From Syntrophobacter sp963666995 (lineage in GTDB: Bacteria > Desulfobacterota > Syntrophobacteria > Syntrophobacterales > Syntrophobacteraceae), in contig OY762941.1 in NCBI GenBank assembly GCA_963666995.1, forward strand, positions 868,001 to 932,000: a DNA stretch of 64,000 nucleotides. The letters are read 5' to 3'. A model generated the notes under the pieces. It was not told where the DNA came from and did not search any database. It was given only the letters and a program-made list of their open reading frames with translations. Position numbers and translations under genes: made by a program. Shown here one piece after another: positions 25,541-35,228 of the stretch. Positions within the stretch are counted from its first letter, which is position 1; each line of letters begins with the position of its first letter.

Positions 25541-27097
25541 ATGACGACGAACATTAACCAGATAGAGCTGCGGGTATTCTCAGCGGTCTGCCAGGTCATC
25601 GGTCAGGCGACCAAGCTGGATCATGCCCTCGAATCCGTACTCAGGATTCTTTCCGAGTCCCTGGAAGTGCAGAGGGCGAAGATCGTTCTGGCGGACGAGC
25701 AGGCGAATCCGGTCATGAAGTGCTTCCCCGAGGATGCCGGCAGGACGGTGGGCAGAGGCGAGGAAGCGGACAAGAGCGAGGAAGCGGTTTTGTTCGTAAA
25801 GCGGACGGGGAAGCCGTTTGTCATCTCATCCATCGATGGGGAGCTGCACCCGGTTTCGAAACTCAAATCCGTCCCGCTCAAGAAGCAGAATGTTTCCTGG
25901 GCGGGAGTTCCCATTTTTCTTCACGGGTCGGTCATCGGACTTTTCGCTGTGGACCGCGTGTTTCACGGCAGGGTCCCGATCGAGGAAGACCTTCGGTTCC
26001 TCTCGATCCTTGCCAATCTCATTGCGCAGATCGCCGGTCTGAACCGTCAGTTGAGAAAGAGGGAAGAGATGCTCCGGCGGGAGAGCTCAGTGATACAGGC
26101 GGGGACAATCGAGGACGACATCCGGTCCCTCATGGCGAGTACGAGCCCCGCCGTGCAGGATGTGCTCGAACAGATCAGAAAAGTGGCCCCGAGCAAGGCT
26201 CCCATTCTGTTGATCGGGGAGTCCGGAACGGGCAAAAGTCTGCTCGCCCGCACCATCCATGAATTGAGTTCCAGGGCCCGGTTCGTCTTCCTCAAGCTCA
26301 ATTGTGCCCTTCTATCTCCGAATCTCCTCGAACGGGAGCTGTTCGGCTACGAAAAGGGGGCGTTCCCCGGGGCATCCAGGACAAAGCCCGGCCAACTGGA
26401 AGAAGCGGACCAGGGCACTATTTTCCTGGATGAAATCGTCGGCCTCCCTCTTCCGGCACAGGCGAAGCTCGGCCGATACCTGCAGGACCAGGAATTCGAA
26501 CGGTCGGGAGGCACCAGGAAAAGAATGGTGGATGTACGGATTGTGGCGTCGACCACCGGAGACCCGGCGGATGCCCTGGCCGGAGGCACCTTCAGTAAGG
26601 ACCTGTATTACTCCCTGAATATGTTCGCAATCTTTGTACCTTCGTTGAGAGAACGCAGGGCGGATATTCCTTTTCTCGTTCACTATTTCCTCGAAAAAGC
26701 CTGCGCTGAATACGGCCGGAAGCTCCGTTTGGTCCATCAGACCATGGACGCCCTTTCCAACTATGACTGGCCGGGTAACGTAAGGGAGCTGAAGAACCTC
26801 ATCGAGCGCCTGGTGCTGATGGCCGAGGGGAATGAAATCAAGCCCCGGGACCTGCCTGTCGTCATGCGTTCGGTGCGGATCAGCCGAGACGACAGGAGCC
26901 CGCTTTCCAGGCTGGAGGAAATCGAACGCAAAGAGGTGGTGGCGGCTCTGGAACGCAACAGGTGGATCCAGTCCCAGACGGCCCGGGAACTTGGACTGAC
27001 CATGCGCCAAATAAACTACAGGGTCAAAAAGTTCGGGCTCGACAGTCTGATCGAGCAGCACAGAAGCCGACGGGCACGATTGAGAAGAAGCCGTTGA
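25541..27097 (+). CDS. Sigma54-type transcriptional regulator, GAF-AAA+-Fis HTH, with GAFPGA loop
   Basis: A 518-residue enhancer-binding-protein-like regulator of the NifA/FhlA kind. An N-terminal GAF sensor (about 10-165) is followed by an AAA+ domain with Walker A GESGTGKS (226-233) and Walker B IFLDEI, and a C-terminal Fis-type HTH (SQTARELGLTMRQINYRVKKFGL). The sigma54-contact loop reads G-A-F-P-G-A at 273-278: Pro276 replaces the Thr that is almost invariant and needed for sigma54 contact. The ATG at 25541 aligns with the N-terminus of NifA-like proteins, though its ribosome site is weak and the frame is open to 25376. The nearest downstream gene is the dikinase-like 27526-32682, a possible target. 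Confidence 0.85.
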   Translation: MTTNINQIELRVFSAVCQVIGQATKLDHALESVLRILSESLEVQRAKIVLADEQANPVMKCFPEDAGRTVGRGEEADKSEEAVLFVKRTGKPFVISSIDGELHPVSKLKSVPLKKQNVSWAGVPIFLHGSVIGLFAVDRVFHGRVPIEEDLRFLSILANLIAQIAGLNRQLRKREEMLRRESSVIQAGTIEDDIRSLMASTSPAVQDVLEQIRKVAPSKAPILLIGESGTGKSLLARTIHELSSRARFVFLKLNCALLSPNLLERELFGYEKGAFPGASRTKPGQLEEADQGTIFLDEIVGLPLPAQAKLGRYLQDQEFERSGGTRKRMVDVRIVASTTGDPADALAGGTFSKDLYYSLNMFAIFVPSLRERRADIPFLVHYFLEKACAEYGRKLRLVHQTMDALSNYDWPGNVRELKNLIERLVLMAEGNEIKPRDLPVVMRSVRISRDDRSPLSRLEEIERKEVVAALERNRWIQSQTARELGLTMRQINYRVKKFGLDSLIEQHRSRRARLRRSR

Positions 27098-27525
27098 AGC
27101 GGCTCTGCCCCGAACGCCCGGGGCGGCCAAATTGCCGACTGACCGCCATCCCCGGTGAAATCCGAGTCCCCCGGGTGTTCTTCGTTTGAGCTTACCTGCC
27201 CACCTCGTTAAGATTCTGCTTTCTCTTCCATTGCCGGGTTGATAAAATCCTCAACATTTACTCGAAGAAATCAATTGTTGGGTTGGATGCGTCCTGGAGG
27301 AGCGAGATCCCCATTCCTCGGGCGGTCTTTGCTGTGTCAACGACCGATCGCGGAGCGGATTCGCACTTGTGAGCAGGAGGCCCGTCCGCCATCTTGCCGG
27401 GCGTACCGGAGGAGCTGGTCCACCAGCCCGTCGCAGGGTTTGTGGAACAGCCGGATGACCGGGAACAACCTGCCTGGAACGATCGGGGGCGGGCGGTGCA
27501 AAAGCAGGACCCAGGAGGATGCTCG
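27098..27525. other. Intergenic region before the dikinase-like gene
   Basis: No gene seen. An AT-rich patch around 27215-27275 is the likeliest promoter area; I could not find a convincing -24/-12 (GG-N10-GC) or -35/-10 pair. Confidence 0.4.
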
Positions 27526-30500
27526 ATGAACGGCGCCATGGAACCGACGAAGTGCTTTACCGAAGACCAGGCTGAATCCATCGCCGGCCTTGTGTCCCTT
27601 ATCATAGCGGAATTCGAAGTGGCAATGGGAAGTCCCGAGCGTGTGAGAGAAGTATGCGCCCGGCTCCGGCAGCGGCTCGGAAATCCCCCGACACCCTCGG
27701 ACGTGGAACAACTCCGCCGCTCTTTTTGTTATCTCCCGACCCGCAGCGGCTCCATCGTTTCCCCTCTTTTCGAACTGCTTGAAGAAAGCACGGCAGCCAG
27801 TAAAGACCCCTGGCCTCTCCTGGAAGGAATGCTCGCCGTCCGCGACGGTTCCTTGATCTGCCAGGCCATGAACCGGATCCTGCAACTCTCGGCGGCAGGA
27901 AAGTTCTCCCTGGACGACCGGGTCGTGCGATGGTTTGCGGAGAAGGCGGAGACGGAAGGCTGTCCCATCGCGGAACCCAAGCAACTCGCGCTCCTTGCGG
28001 ATATTTTTCGCAGCCCTCGGTTGCCCCATCCGGAAAGCGACCGGGACCCCATCGTTGATATCCTTCTGAACGAGAAAGACGGGAAATTGAGGCGCCTCGC
28101 CGCCAGGCTCCTCGACGTTGAAGGCGAACCCGCCCCTCCCTACCTGTCAAAACAAATCCTCGGTGAGGCCGCCTTTCAGTTCATGGCTCAATACCTGGCT
28201 TTTACCCGTGCCACCCACCTCGATCTTCTCCATCTGGTCCCGATTCCCGGAGAGCCTCCGCCATCTCTCCCCGGCCTGGAAACGGCCGAAGACCTTTGCG
28301 GTCCCCAATTGCTGAGACAGGTCGTTTCGGAACTCGGGTGGGAAAGGCTGGCCTTCGGCCTTGAGACTCGCAGATACACCAGTGTCACCATTGCAAATTC
28401 TTTTCCCCTGATGGTTTTTCCTTCGGAAGCATCGCTTTTCAACAACGTCGAAGAAGCTCGCCGCACGGGTGAATCGTTTCTGTTCATCGCTCACGGCGGC
28501 ATACCCACTGAAAAGGAACGAGCATCCGGGGACGACGACATCGTCTCACGCTTTCGATCGTATAACCTCACCCATTCGGAAATTCTGGCGGACATTCTCG
28601 ATGTCGCGCCGCTCACCCGCGAGAAGATCAACCGTATTCTGAAGCTGATGGACAGCATCGTAGCGGACTTCGTGGCCCTGTTCTCGTCCTATGCGGAGGA
28701 GAGCGCGATTCTGCCGGCACTTTACCGCGAACTCAAAGAGCGGATCCTGGCGGAGCTTGTAAAGGAAACCGCCGAAATCCAGCTTTCGCCTGAACTCACC
28801 CGCCTCGTGCAAATGTTCGAGGACCCGTCTTCTCTCGCTGAAGTCCGCACGCTTCACGGCCTGAAACGCTACCTCCACCAGAAGGGACTCCGCCTCGGGT
28901 TCCGGCTGGTCGAATCGGGAAGGGCCACCAACAGGACCGTGACGCTCATGACCGCTTCTGCAAAACGGATCCTGCTCGTTACACGGGATATTCAGTACGT
29001 CGATTTCGAATCCTCGAAGAATATTCAGATTCCCTATTCCGTTCGGGTCCTGGTGGATGCCTTTAGCCGGCAGACTCTCCACGGACAGCAGCGTCTTCCG
29101 ACGGCCAAGATTTTCTGCTACGGCAACGAAGTCCATTATTATCTCTCTTTCCTCAACCACCCCGCATTTCTGAGAATCGACTACTCACCTCCGCTGCGCG
29201 GCGGCATGATCGACCTGGAATACTATGGGGTCAGCAAGAATGAACTCGACATGCACCCCAACATTTCCCTGGAGGCCATTCAGCAGTTTTTCCACCAGCT
29301 CGACTTCGATATCCAGGTCGACAACACCCGCGTTCATGCCCGCTACGACAAGGAAAGAGCACTTGGCCTCGGCGATATTTGCGAGAAAGCGGAAGCCATC
29401 CTGCGGCTTTCCCCCTATTTCATGGACATCGACTGGGTGATCGGGTTTCTCAACATCCCGGAGGATGCCAGGAAAAGGGTGTCCGAAGCCTGGGCCCGGT
29501 TTTTCGTCCTCTGGGGCATCCTGCCCGTGGAACAGCTTATTTCCCGGAGCCGCCAGGGAATCCTGGTTTCCATTGAATCCGGCACTTCGGGCGAGACCGA
29601 AGTGCTGTGGTCCGCAGACAGTCCCTACCGGGACAGGTTCACCGGGCCGCCGCCGCATGATCTTGTTGATAAACTGCGATCTTTTCTGTCCGACCTCGGC
29701 CTGGAATCCAGTACGCCCTTCGAGGGAGGCACCGGAAGGCAGCTTGGACAAATCTCCCTGGAAAACCTCGTGCTCCAGCCCCTGCGAAAAGCGATTGAAG
29801 AAGGGGCGATCGTCGAAGAATCCGGAGGGTTCAGGAAGAGTTCCCCGGATCTGTTTCAAAGAAAGCATGAAGCCGAATTTTTTGCCGAGATTCTATCCGC
29901 CGAAGATCACGCCGTTGCGGCTTCTCCGTGCCTCGCGTCGCTGATCGCCCCGATGGAACTGGATCATCCCATTTCCTACAGTACTCTGCTCTCATCATTC
30001 CTGATGGGCCACCTGGTGGCGCCTCTGGAACGCTCCCTGCGCTTTCAGACCAGCGGCTCCCTGAACGGTTTTGAAGTGCAGCGGGCTTCGATGGCACTGA
30101 CCGGAAAGACTTTGAACCTCTATGTGCTCCGCGACGGGGCAGGGATCATCCGGCTGGCACTATTTGCCCGCGGGGAAACGCTTTATCTGAGAAGAGGGGA
30201 CATCTCCTCGCCCTGGCAGACCAACGGGAGCATCGATGCCTCCGAATTCTCTGAAATGTTGTGGCTGAACAACTACCTGACTCCCGGAATGCAATCGGTC
30301 AAGGGCGGCGCCGTCGGGGAACCCGAGCGCGCCATGGCATCGTTTCAGAGGATAAACCCGCTGCAGCGTCCGCGGCCGATCCCAGGCGACAATCTCATAG
30401 AAGGTCTCAAGGCCTCGCCGGGAAGGGCCGTGGGGAAGGTCCTGTTCGGAACTACCGGGCGAGTTCCCGACGACTTCAACGAAGCCATACTCGTTGCTCC

Positions 30501-32682
30501 TTCAATCAGGCCCGAGGACAACACGTTCCTCTACCACTCGGCCGGGGTCGTATCCGTCGGCGGCGGCATCCTGAGCCATGCCGGCCTGATAGCCATCCAA
30601 TTTCGAAAGCCCGCCCTCATCATCTCCGGGAAGTGGCAGGAATCCGCTTCGGGCACACATTCCCTGCTCTACACGACCACCGAGTACAAAGAAGAAGAGA
30701 GGGACATCGCGGGATACAAGGTCACTATCAGGCGTGACATACACAAGCGGGAACGAAGTCTTTCGGAAGGCGACCTCATCGTCCTCGACGCCGAAGAGGG
30801 TACGTTACGCGTTCTCGGCCAGGACCGCGAGGTCCTCGGCCTCAATGAAAGCCTCCGCCATTTCGGAGATGCAAGCCGGCACCTTGCCCAGATAACCGAG
30901 GAGAGCGAGATCCTCATATTGCGCGGCCGCCGTCTGCGCGCCCGTCACCAGATTGAGAGGCACCTGAGCCACCTGACGGATCTCCTGCTCGCCCACCATG
31001 TGGTCCAGGAACTCTTCTTCGGCAAGGATCTCTCCGGATACGAAGGGAGCCGCAACGAGAAAAGCCGCTTCCTCTCGCTGCTCCTGAACAACCCCACCGT
31101 CGGGGAGGCTTCCCGGGAATTCATCATCGAAATAGCCCGAAACCTCGAGCATCGATACTTCGATCGCTCCGAGGAAGGCCGCCAGCGAATCCCCCTGTCG
31201 AACTACCCGCACGAGATTCTCTCCCTTCGGCTCCAGGTGCTGCACCTCTGGCACGCCCTCGAAGAGACGTCTTCATCCCTTTGCTGCTGCGGGTTTGAAC
31301 CGCTGGTGGTGGATGTGGCCCGAGCCGGGGAGACCAGCAACATAGCACGGGCCAGGCTGCGTGCGATGCGAGAATCCCTGTTCGGTAATCTCCGCGAATT
31401 TTCATTCACCGAGAAGCCCGACTATCGGCTTCGGCACCTGGTTCGACAGGTTCAACGCCTGGACATGGTTCTGGCCAGCCATCCGGAAGACCAGGCTCCC
31501 GTTGACGAAATCAAGAAGCGGATCGTCGATTCCGATGAAACCGTGCGGCAGCACTTGAAGGACCGTCTGACCCTCGGACCTCACGATGGGGGCTTTGAGC
31601 TGTATTCCCTCATCGGATGGAAGGCTGCGAACCTGGCCGAAGTCGAACGACTCGGCGGCAGCAACCTGGTGCCGCCGTGGTTCGTCGTCACCGACCGGGC
31701 ATTCGAGGAGGTGCTGAATTCGCCTATTGAAAAGACACTCATGAGCCCCGAGGTCTGCCAGGGGGAGGGTGCCACGCTGAATGACGCGATCGAGTGCATC
31801 CTGAACCGGCCGGATTTAAACAATGTACAGAAATCGCGGCACATTCAGCAGGTGTGGGAGAGGATCAACATTCCCCGGCACATAGCCAGGGAAGTCCTGG
31901 ACGCCTACCACCGTTTTTGGGATGGCGCCGGAGGATCCGACTCAAATCATTTTGTCGCCATACGATCGTCGGGAAGGGAAGAGGACACCGAAACCGCCAC
32001 CCGTGCCGGCGAATTCGATACTTTTCTCTTCATTCGCGGGGATGTGCCGCTGCTGGATCACCTGAAACGGGCGTGGAGCGGTCTGTGGACGGAGCGGGCG
32101 ATCCACAACCGGGCCATCATGGGTTCGGATTTTCAACGGGCCGGCGGCGGCATCATCGTTCAGCGAATGGTTTTGTCAAGGGTTGCCGGCGTGCTGCAGA
32201 CCGTCAATGTGGCCGAAGACAAGCTGAGCGAGATCGTCATCAACGCCGGGCTCGGATTGGGCGAAGGCATCGTCTCCGGAACCGTCGCCGCGGATCTTGT
32301 CGTCGTGGCGAAAACGAACGACCTTCAGGAAGCTCCGTTGCGATTCCGTTATATTACCGCGGACAAGCAGGAGCGCGTGGTTCTGAATGAACGGGTGGGC
32401 TTCGGTACGATCCGCTCTCAAACCCTCTATCACCAGCGCCTGCGCCCCGCTCTCGAATACATCGAACTGGTTGAGCTGGTCCGTATCGCCGACCGGCTCG
32501 AGGCAGCTTACGGCTATCCGCTGGACATTGAATTCGGCATCGAAGGGGCAAGGCTCTGGATCCTCCAGGCACGCCCCGTCGGGACCTTTCCGGCCATTAT
32601 CCGCGAAACCATGCAGCATTACCCGCTTTACGAGTGCCGGGAGCAGCCTGCATCAACGCCTGCCAAGGAGCAAGTACAATGA
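27526..32682 (+). CDS. Giant dikinase-like protein: novel N-terminus, phosphohistidine domain, C-terminal ATP-grasp
   Basis: A 1718-residue cytoplasmic protein. Residues about 1-960 match no family I recognise. Next comes a PEP-utiliser swivelling domain with the phosphorylatable His1018 in GGGILSHAGLIA. At the C-terminus (about 1360-1700) lies a pyruvate-phosphate-dikinase/PEP-synthase ATP-grasp: GWKAANLAEV, IRSSGREEDTETATRAGEF (Arg1480), GLWTERA, GLGLGEGIVSGTVAADL and the closing LWILQARPVGTFP. The PEP/pyruvate-binding TIM barrel of PEP synthase is missing. The order His domain then ATP-grasp is that of glucan water dikinases, not of PEP synthase. The start is fixed by AGGAGG 7 nt before the ATG at 27526. 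The stop overlaps the start of the malic enzyme gene (ATGA), so the two products are probably made together. It may phosphorylate a carbohydrate or a protein; the acceptor is unknown. Confidence 0.83.
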   Translation: MNGAMEPTKCFTEDQAESIAGLVSLIIAEFEVAMGSPERVREVCARLRQRLGNPPTPSDVEQLRRSFCYLPTRSGSIVSPLFELLEESTAASKDPWPLLEGMLAVRDGSLICQAMNRILQLSAAGKFSLDDRVVRWFAEKAETEGCPIAEPKQLALLADIFRSPRLPHPESDRDPIVDILLNEKDGKLRRLAARLLDVEGEPAPPYLSKQILGEAAFQFMAQYLAFTRATHLDLLHLVPIPGEPPPSLPGLETAEDLCGPQLLRQVVSELGWERLAFGLETRRYTSVTIANSFPLMVFPSEASLFNNVEEARRTGESFLFIAHGGIPTEKERASGDDDIVSRFRSYNLTHSEILADILDVAPLTREKINRILKLMDSIVADFVALFSSYAEESAILPALYRELKERILAELVKETAEIQLSPELTRLVQMFEDPSSLAEVRTLHGLKRYLHQKGLRLGFRLVESGRATNRTVTLMTASAKRILLVTRDIQYVDFESSKNIQIPYSVRVLVDAFSRQTLHGQQRLPTAKIFCYGNEVHYYLSFLNHPAFLRIDYSPPLRGGMIDLEYYGVSKNELDMHPNISLEAIQQFFHQLDFDIQVDNTRVHARYDKERALGLGDICEKAEAILRLSPYFMDIDWVIGFLNIPEDARKRVSEAWARFFVLWGILPVEQLISRSRQGILVSIESGTSGETEVLWSADSPYRDRFTGPPPHDLVDKLRSFLSDLGLESSTPFEGGTGRQLGQISLENLVLQPLRKAIEEGAIVEESGGFRKSSPDLFQRKHEAEFFAEILSAEDHAVAASPCLASLIAPMELDHPISYSTLLSSFLMGHLVAPLERSLRFQTSGSLNGFEVQRASMALTGKTLNLYVLRDGAGIIRLALFARGETLYLRRGDISSPWQTNGSIDASEFSEMLWLNNYLTPGMQSVKGGAVGEPERAMASFQRINPLQRPRPIPGDNLIEGLKASPGRAVGKVLFGTTGRVPDDFNEAILVAPSIRPEDNTFLYHSAGVVSVGGGILSHAGLIAIQFRKPALIISGKWQESASGTHSLLYTTTEYKEEERDIAGYKVTIRRDIHKRERSLSEGDLIVLDAEEGTLRVLGQDREVLGLNESLRHFGDASRHLAQITEESEILILRGRRLRARHQIERHLSHLTDLLLAHHVVQELFFGKDLSGYEGSRNEKSRFLSLLLNNPTVGEASREFIIEIARNLEHRYFDRSEEGRQRIPLSNYPHEILSLRLQVLHLWHALEETSSSLCCCGFEPLVVDVARAGETSNIARARLRAMRESLFGNLREFSFTEKPDYRLRHLVRQVQRLDMVLASHPEDQAPVDEIKKRIVDSDETVRQHLKDRLTLGPHDGGFELYSLIGWKAANLAEVERLGGSNLVPPWFVVTDRAFEEVLNSPIEKTLMSPEVCQGEGATLNDAIECILNRPDLNNVQKSRHIQQVWERINIPRHIAREVLDAYHRFWDGAGGSDSNHFVAIRSSGREEDTETATRAGEFDTFLFIRGDVPLLDHLKRAWSGLWTERAIHNRAIMGSDFQRAGGGIIVQRMVLSRVAGVLQTVNVAEDKLSEIVINAGLGLGEGIVSGTVAADLVVVAKTNDLQEAPLRFRYITADKQERVVLNERVGFGTIRSQTLYHQRLRPALEYIELVELVRIADRLEAAYGYPLDIEFGIEGARLWILQARPVGTFPAIIRETMQHYPLYECREQPASTPAKEQVQ

Positions 32683-34937
32683 TTCGACCGAAGGATTCTC
32701 TCCTGTACCACGGGGCCGACCGCCCCGGCAAGATCGAACTCAGAGCCACAAAGGCCTGCCTGACGCCGCTTGATATGAGGCTCGCGTACCTGCCCGGAGC
32801 CGTCTACATTTCCTCGGCCATCCTCGAGGATCCTTCGAGCATTTTTCAGTACACATCCCGAGGGAATCTTGTCGGCGTCATCACCAACGGCACGGCGATT
32901 CCCGAACTGGGCAACGTCGGCCCGGAGGCGGCAAAACCGGTTCAGGAAGGCATGGTGGTGCTTTTCAAACGCCTGGCGGACATCGATGTGTTCGACCTGG
33001 AACTGAACACCACCGACCCCGAACGTTTTATCGAGACGGTCAGGCTGCTCGAACCCACCTTCGGGGGCATCAACCTGAAGGACATCCGCGCTCTTGAAGG
33101 CCTCCAGATTTACGACCGTCTCAACGAAACCATGAACATCCCCGTTTTCAATCAGAATCTCTACAGCTCCGCCGTCGTGGCGACCGCCGCGCTCATCAAC
33201 GCTCTCGATCTCGTTGACAAGAGGGTCGAAGACATCCGCGTGGTCATTTGCGGCGTCGGCTCAGGCGGCACCGGTTGTGCGCGGTTGTTTCTGAAACTGG
33301 GCGTCCAGCCGGAGAACCTTCTCGTCTACAATTCCAAGGGACTGCTTCACCCGGACCGCACGGATTTGCTGGAGTACCAGCGGGTCTTTGCCAGAAAAGA
33401 CCCGGCGCGGGAGCTGACGCAGGGGATGCGCGGGGCGGACGTTTTTCTCGGCTTCGCCTCGGGAGGCATCGTCACCCAGGAAATGGTCCGCTCAATGAGC
33501 CCTTACCCGATCGTGATCGCCCTGGCTACGGCCGAGCCTGAAATCAGCTATGAATCGGCCCGCGCCAGCAGAAGGGACGTCATCGTGGCAACCGGCCTTG
33601 CGAATTACCCCAACGCCATCCTCGATACGCTCAGTTTCCCTTACATCTTCAGGGGAGCGCTCGACGTCCAGGCGACCCAGATCACGGAGGGCATGCTCAT
33701 AGCCGCTGCCCGCGCCCTTGCCGAACTCGCGCGCGAAGACGTCGTCGAGGAGGTGGAACGGGCCTACGCGAACGAACATTTCACCTTCGGGCCTGAATAC
33801 CTGCTGCCCAAACCCATCGATCCCCGGATCCTCGTGAGGGAATCGACCGCCGTGGCGAAACAGGCGATCGCCGAGGGCGTCGCCCGTTCCGTGGTCGAAA
33901 TCGAACCGTACCAGGAAAGCCTGATCGTGCGTCTGGGGACCGGCCGTGAAACCCTGAGAGGGCTCGTCATGAAGGCGCGGCAGAAGAACCTGCGCGTGGT
34001 CTTCTCCGACGGTTCGAGCGAACCGATATTGAGGGCCTGCAACGTCCTCGTGAACGAGGGGATCGCCACCCCGATCCTCCTCGGAAACGAAGACGAAATT
34101 CGCGAGGTCAGTGACCGGCTCGATCTCGACCTGGGCGGGATCCAGGTGATCAATCCGAACAGGAGCCCGCTGTTCGAACCTTATGTCGAGGAATACTGGC
34201 GCATGCGGTGCCGCAGGGGAGTGATGATGGAGGAAGCGAGAAGGCGGGTCCGCAGACAGGACCATTTCGCGGCCATGATGCTCCACACCGGCGAAGCGGA
34301 CATGATGATCGGGGGTGCATCGATCCATTACGCGGAGGCTCTCAGGACAATCCTCGAAGTCATCGGACCCGCTCCCGGGATACGCCGGATTTCCAGCCAC
34401 CACATGGTGCTGCTCCCCAAAAATGTCTTCTTCCTGGCCGATTGCGGAATCAACATCACACCGGAAGCCGAGGACCTCGCTGAAACCGCGCTGCTCGCCG
34501 CGAACCGGGCCAGGTCCCTGGGCATCGAGCCTCGAGTGGCCATGCTCTCTTTCTCCAGTTACGGTGGTGTCGAGCATTTTCTGGCCCGAAAGGTCCGCAG
34601 GGCCACGGAAATCGCCAAGGAACTCGCCCCCGATCTCATGATCGACGGGGAAGTGCAGCTCGCCACCGCACTCAACCCGAACCTCAGGCAGAAGTATTTC
34701 CCCTTTTCACAGCTGAAGGGCGAAGCGAATGTTCTGATCTTCCCGGATCTTCAGTCCGGCAACATCGCCCTGGAGCTGATGCGCTACGTGGGGGAAGCCG
34801 TCTCCATCGGGCCGCTCCTGACGGGGACCCGCCTGCCGGCACATCTGCGCCAGTACGGCGTCACGGCGGAACAGGTGGTGAATTTGACGACGGTGGGCGT
34901 GGTCGAGGCTGCGGCCACCATAGATCGCGTGGACTGA
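32679..34937 (+). CDS. maeB: NAD(P)-dependent malic enzyme with C-terminal phosphotransacetylase-like domain
   Basis: Oxidative decarboxylation of malate to pyruvate, linking C4 acids to pyruvate. 752 residues, the usual MaeB size. Malic N-domain about 15-185 (VITNGTAIPELGNVGP, KPVQEGMVVLFK, DIDVFDLE), NAD-binding domain about 190-420 (VVICGVGSGGTGCARLF), and a PTA-like regulatory domain about 430-750. The ATG at 32679 overlaps the TGA of the dikinase-like gene by 4 nt, with AAGGAG about 9 nt upstream, so the genes are translationally coupled. In propionate-oxidising syntrophs malate to pyruvate is a step of the methylmalonyl-CoA route; that role here is inference. Confidence 0.9.
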   Translation: MIRPKDSLLYHGADRPGKIELRATKACLTPLDMRLAYLPGAVYISSAILEDPSSIFQYTSRGNLVGVITNGTAIPELGNVGPEAAKPVQEGMVVLFKRLADIDVFDLELNTTDPERFIETVRLLEPTFGGINLKDIRALEGLQIYDRLNETMNIPVFNQNLYSSAVVATAALINALDLVDKRVEDIRVVICGVGSGGTGCARLFLKLGVQPENLLVYNSKGLLHPDRTDLLEYQRVFARKDPARELTQGMRGADVFLGFASGGIVTQEMVRSMSPYPIVIALATAEPEISYESARASRRDVIVATGLANYPNAILDTLSFPYIFRGALDVQATQITEGMLIAAARALAELAREDVVEEVERAYANEHFTFGPEYLLPKPIDPRILVRESTAVAKQAIAEGVARSVVEIEPYQESLIVRLGTGRETLRGLVMKARQKNLRVVFSDGSSEPILRACNVLVNEGIATPILLGNEDEIREVSDRLDLDLGGIQVINPNRSPLFEPYVEEYWRMRCRRGVMMEEARRRVRRQDHFAAMMLHTGEADMMIGGASIHYAEALRTILEVIGPAPGIRRISSHHMVLLPKNVFFLADCGINITPEAEDLAETALLAANRARSLGIEPRVAMLSFSSYGGVEHFLARKVRRATEIAKELAPDLMIDGEVQLATALNPNLRQKYFPFSQLKGEANVLIFPDLQSGNIALELMRYVGEAVSIGPLLTGTRLPAHLRQYGVTAEQVVNLTTVGVVEAAATIDRVD

Positions 34938-34948
34938 ACCGGGGCGTG

Positions 34949-34971
34949 CGGGAAGCCCCTTCGGCTTCCCG
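34949..34971 (+). terminator. Hairpin after the malic enzyme gene
   Basis: CGGGAAGCC (34949-34957), loop CCTTC, GGCTTCCCG (34963-34971), 11 nt after the stop codon. This is a strong 9-bp stem, though the following sequence (TTCCCCG) is not a U-run. Confidence 0.5.
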
Positions 34972-35228
34972 TTCCCCGACGGGACGGGCGACACATGCGG
35001 AGCACCTTCCCGTCCTCGTGGGCACCCCCAGATATCCTTCGAGAAACTTTCCTTGACCAGCCTCGTTCCACGGCCCTATATTGTGTCAAAATACATTATA
35101 TTGAACGAATAATGGACCATTTGAGGCAGTTCGGTGAGTTGGACGGAAACCGCCGGATTGAGAGGATGAGCACGTTTTCAGCACGCAAGTAAACGACCTG
35201 CATGCCGTGCAGGAGCGCAGGAGATGCA

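Noticed and set aside
33492..34577. 361-codon open frame on the minus strand
   Set aside because: Antisense to the malic enzyme gene, without family features.
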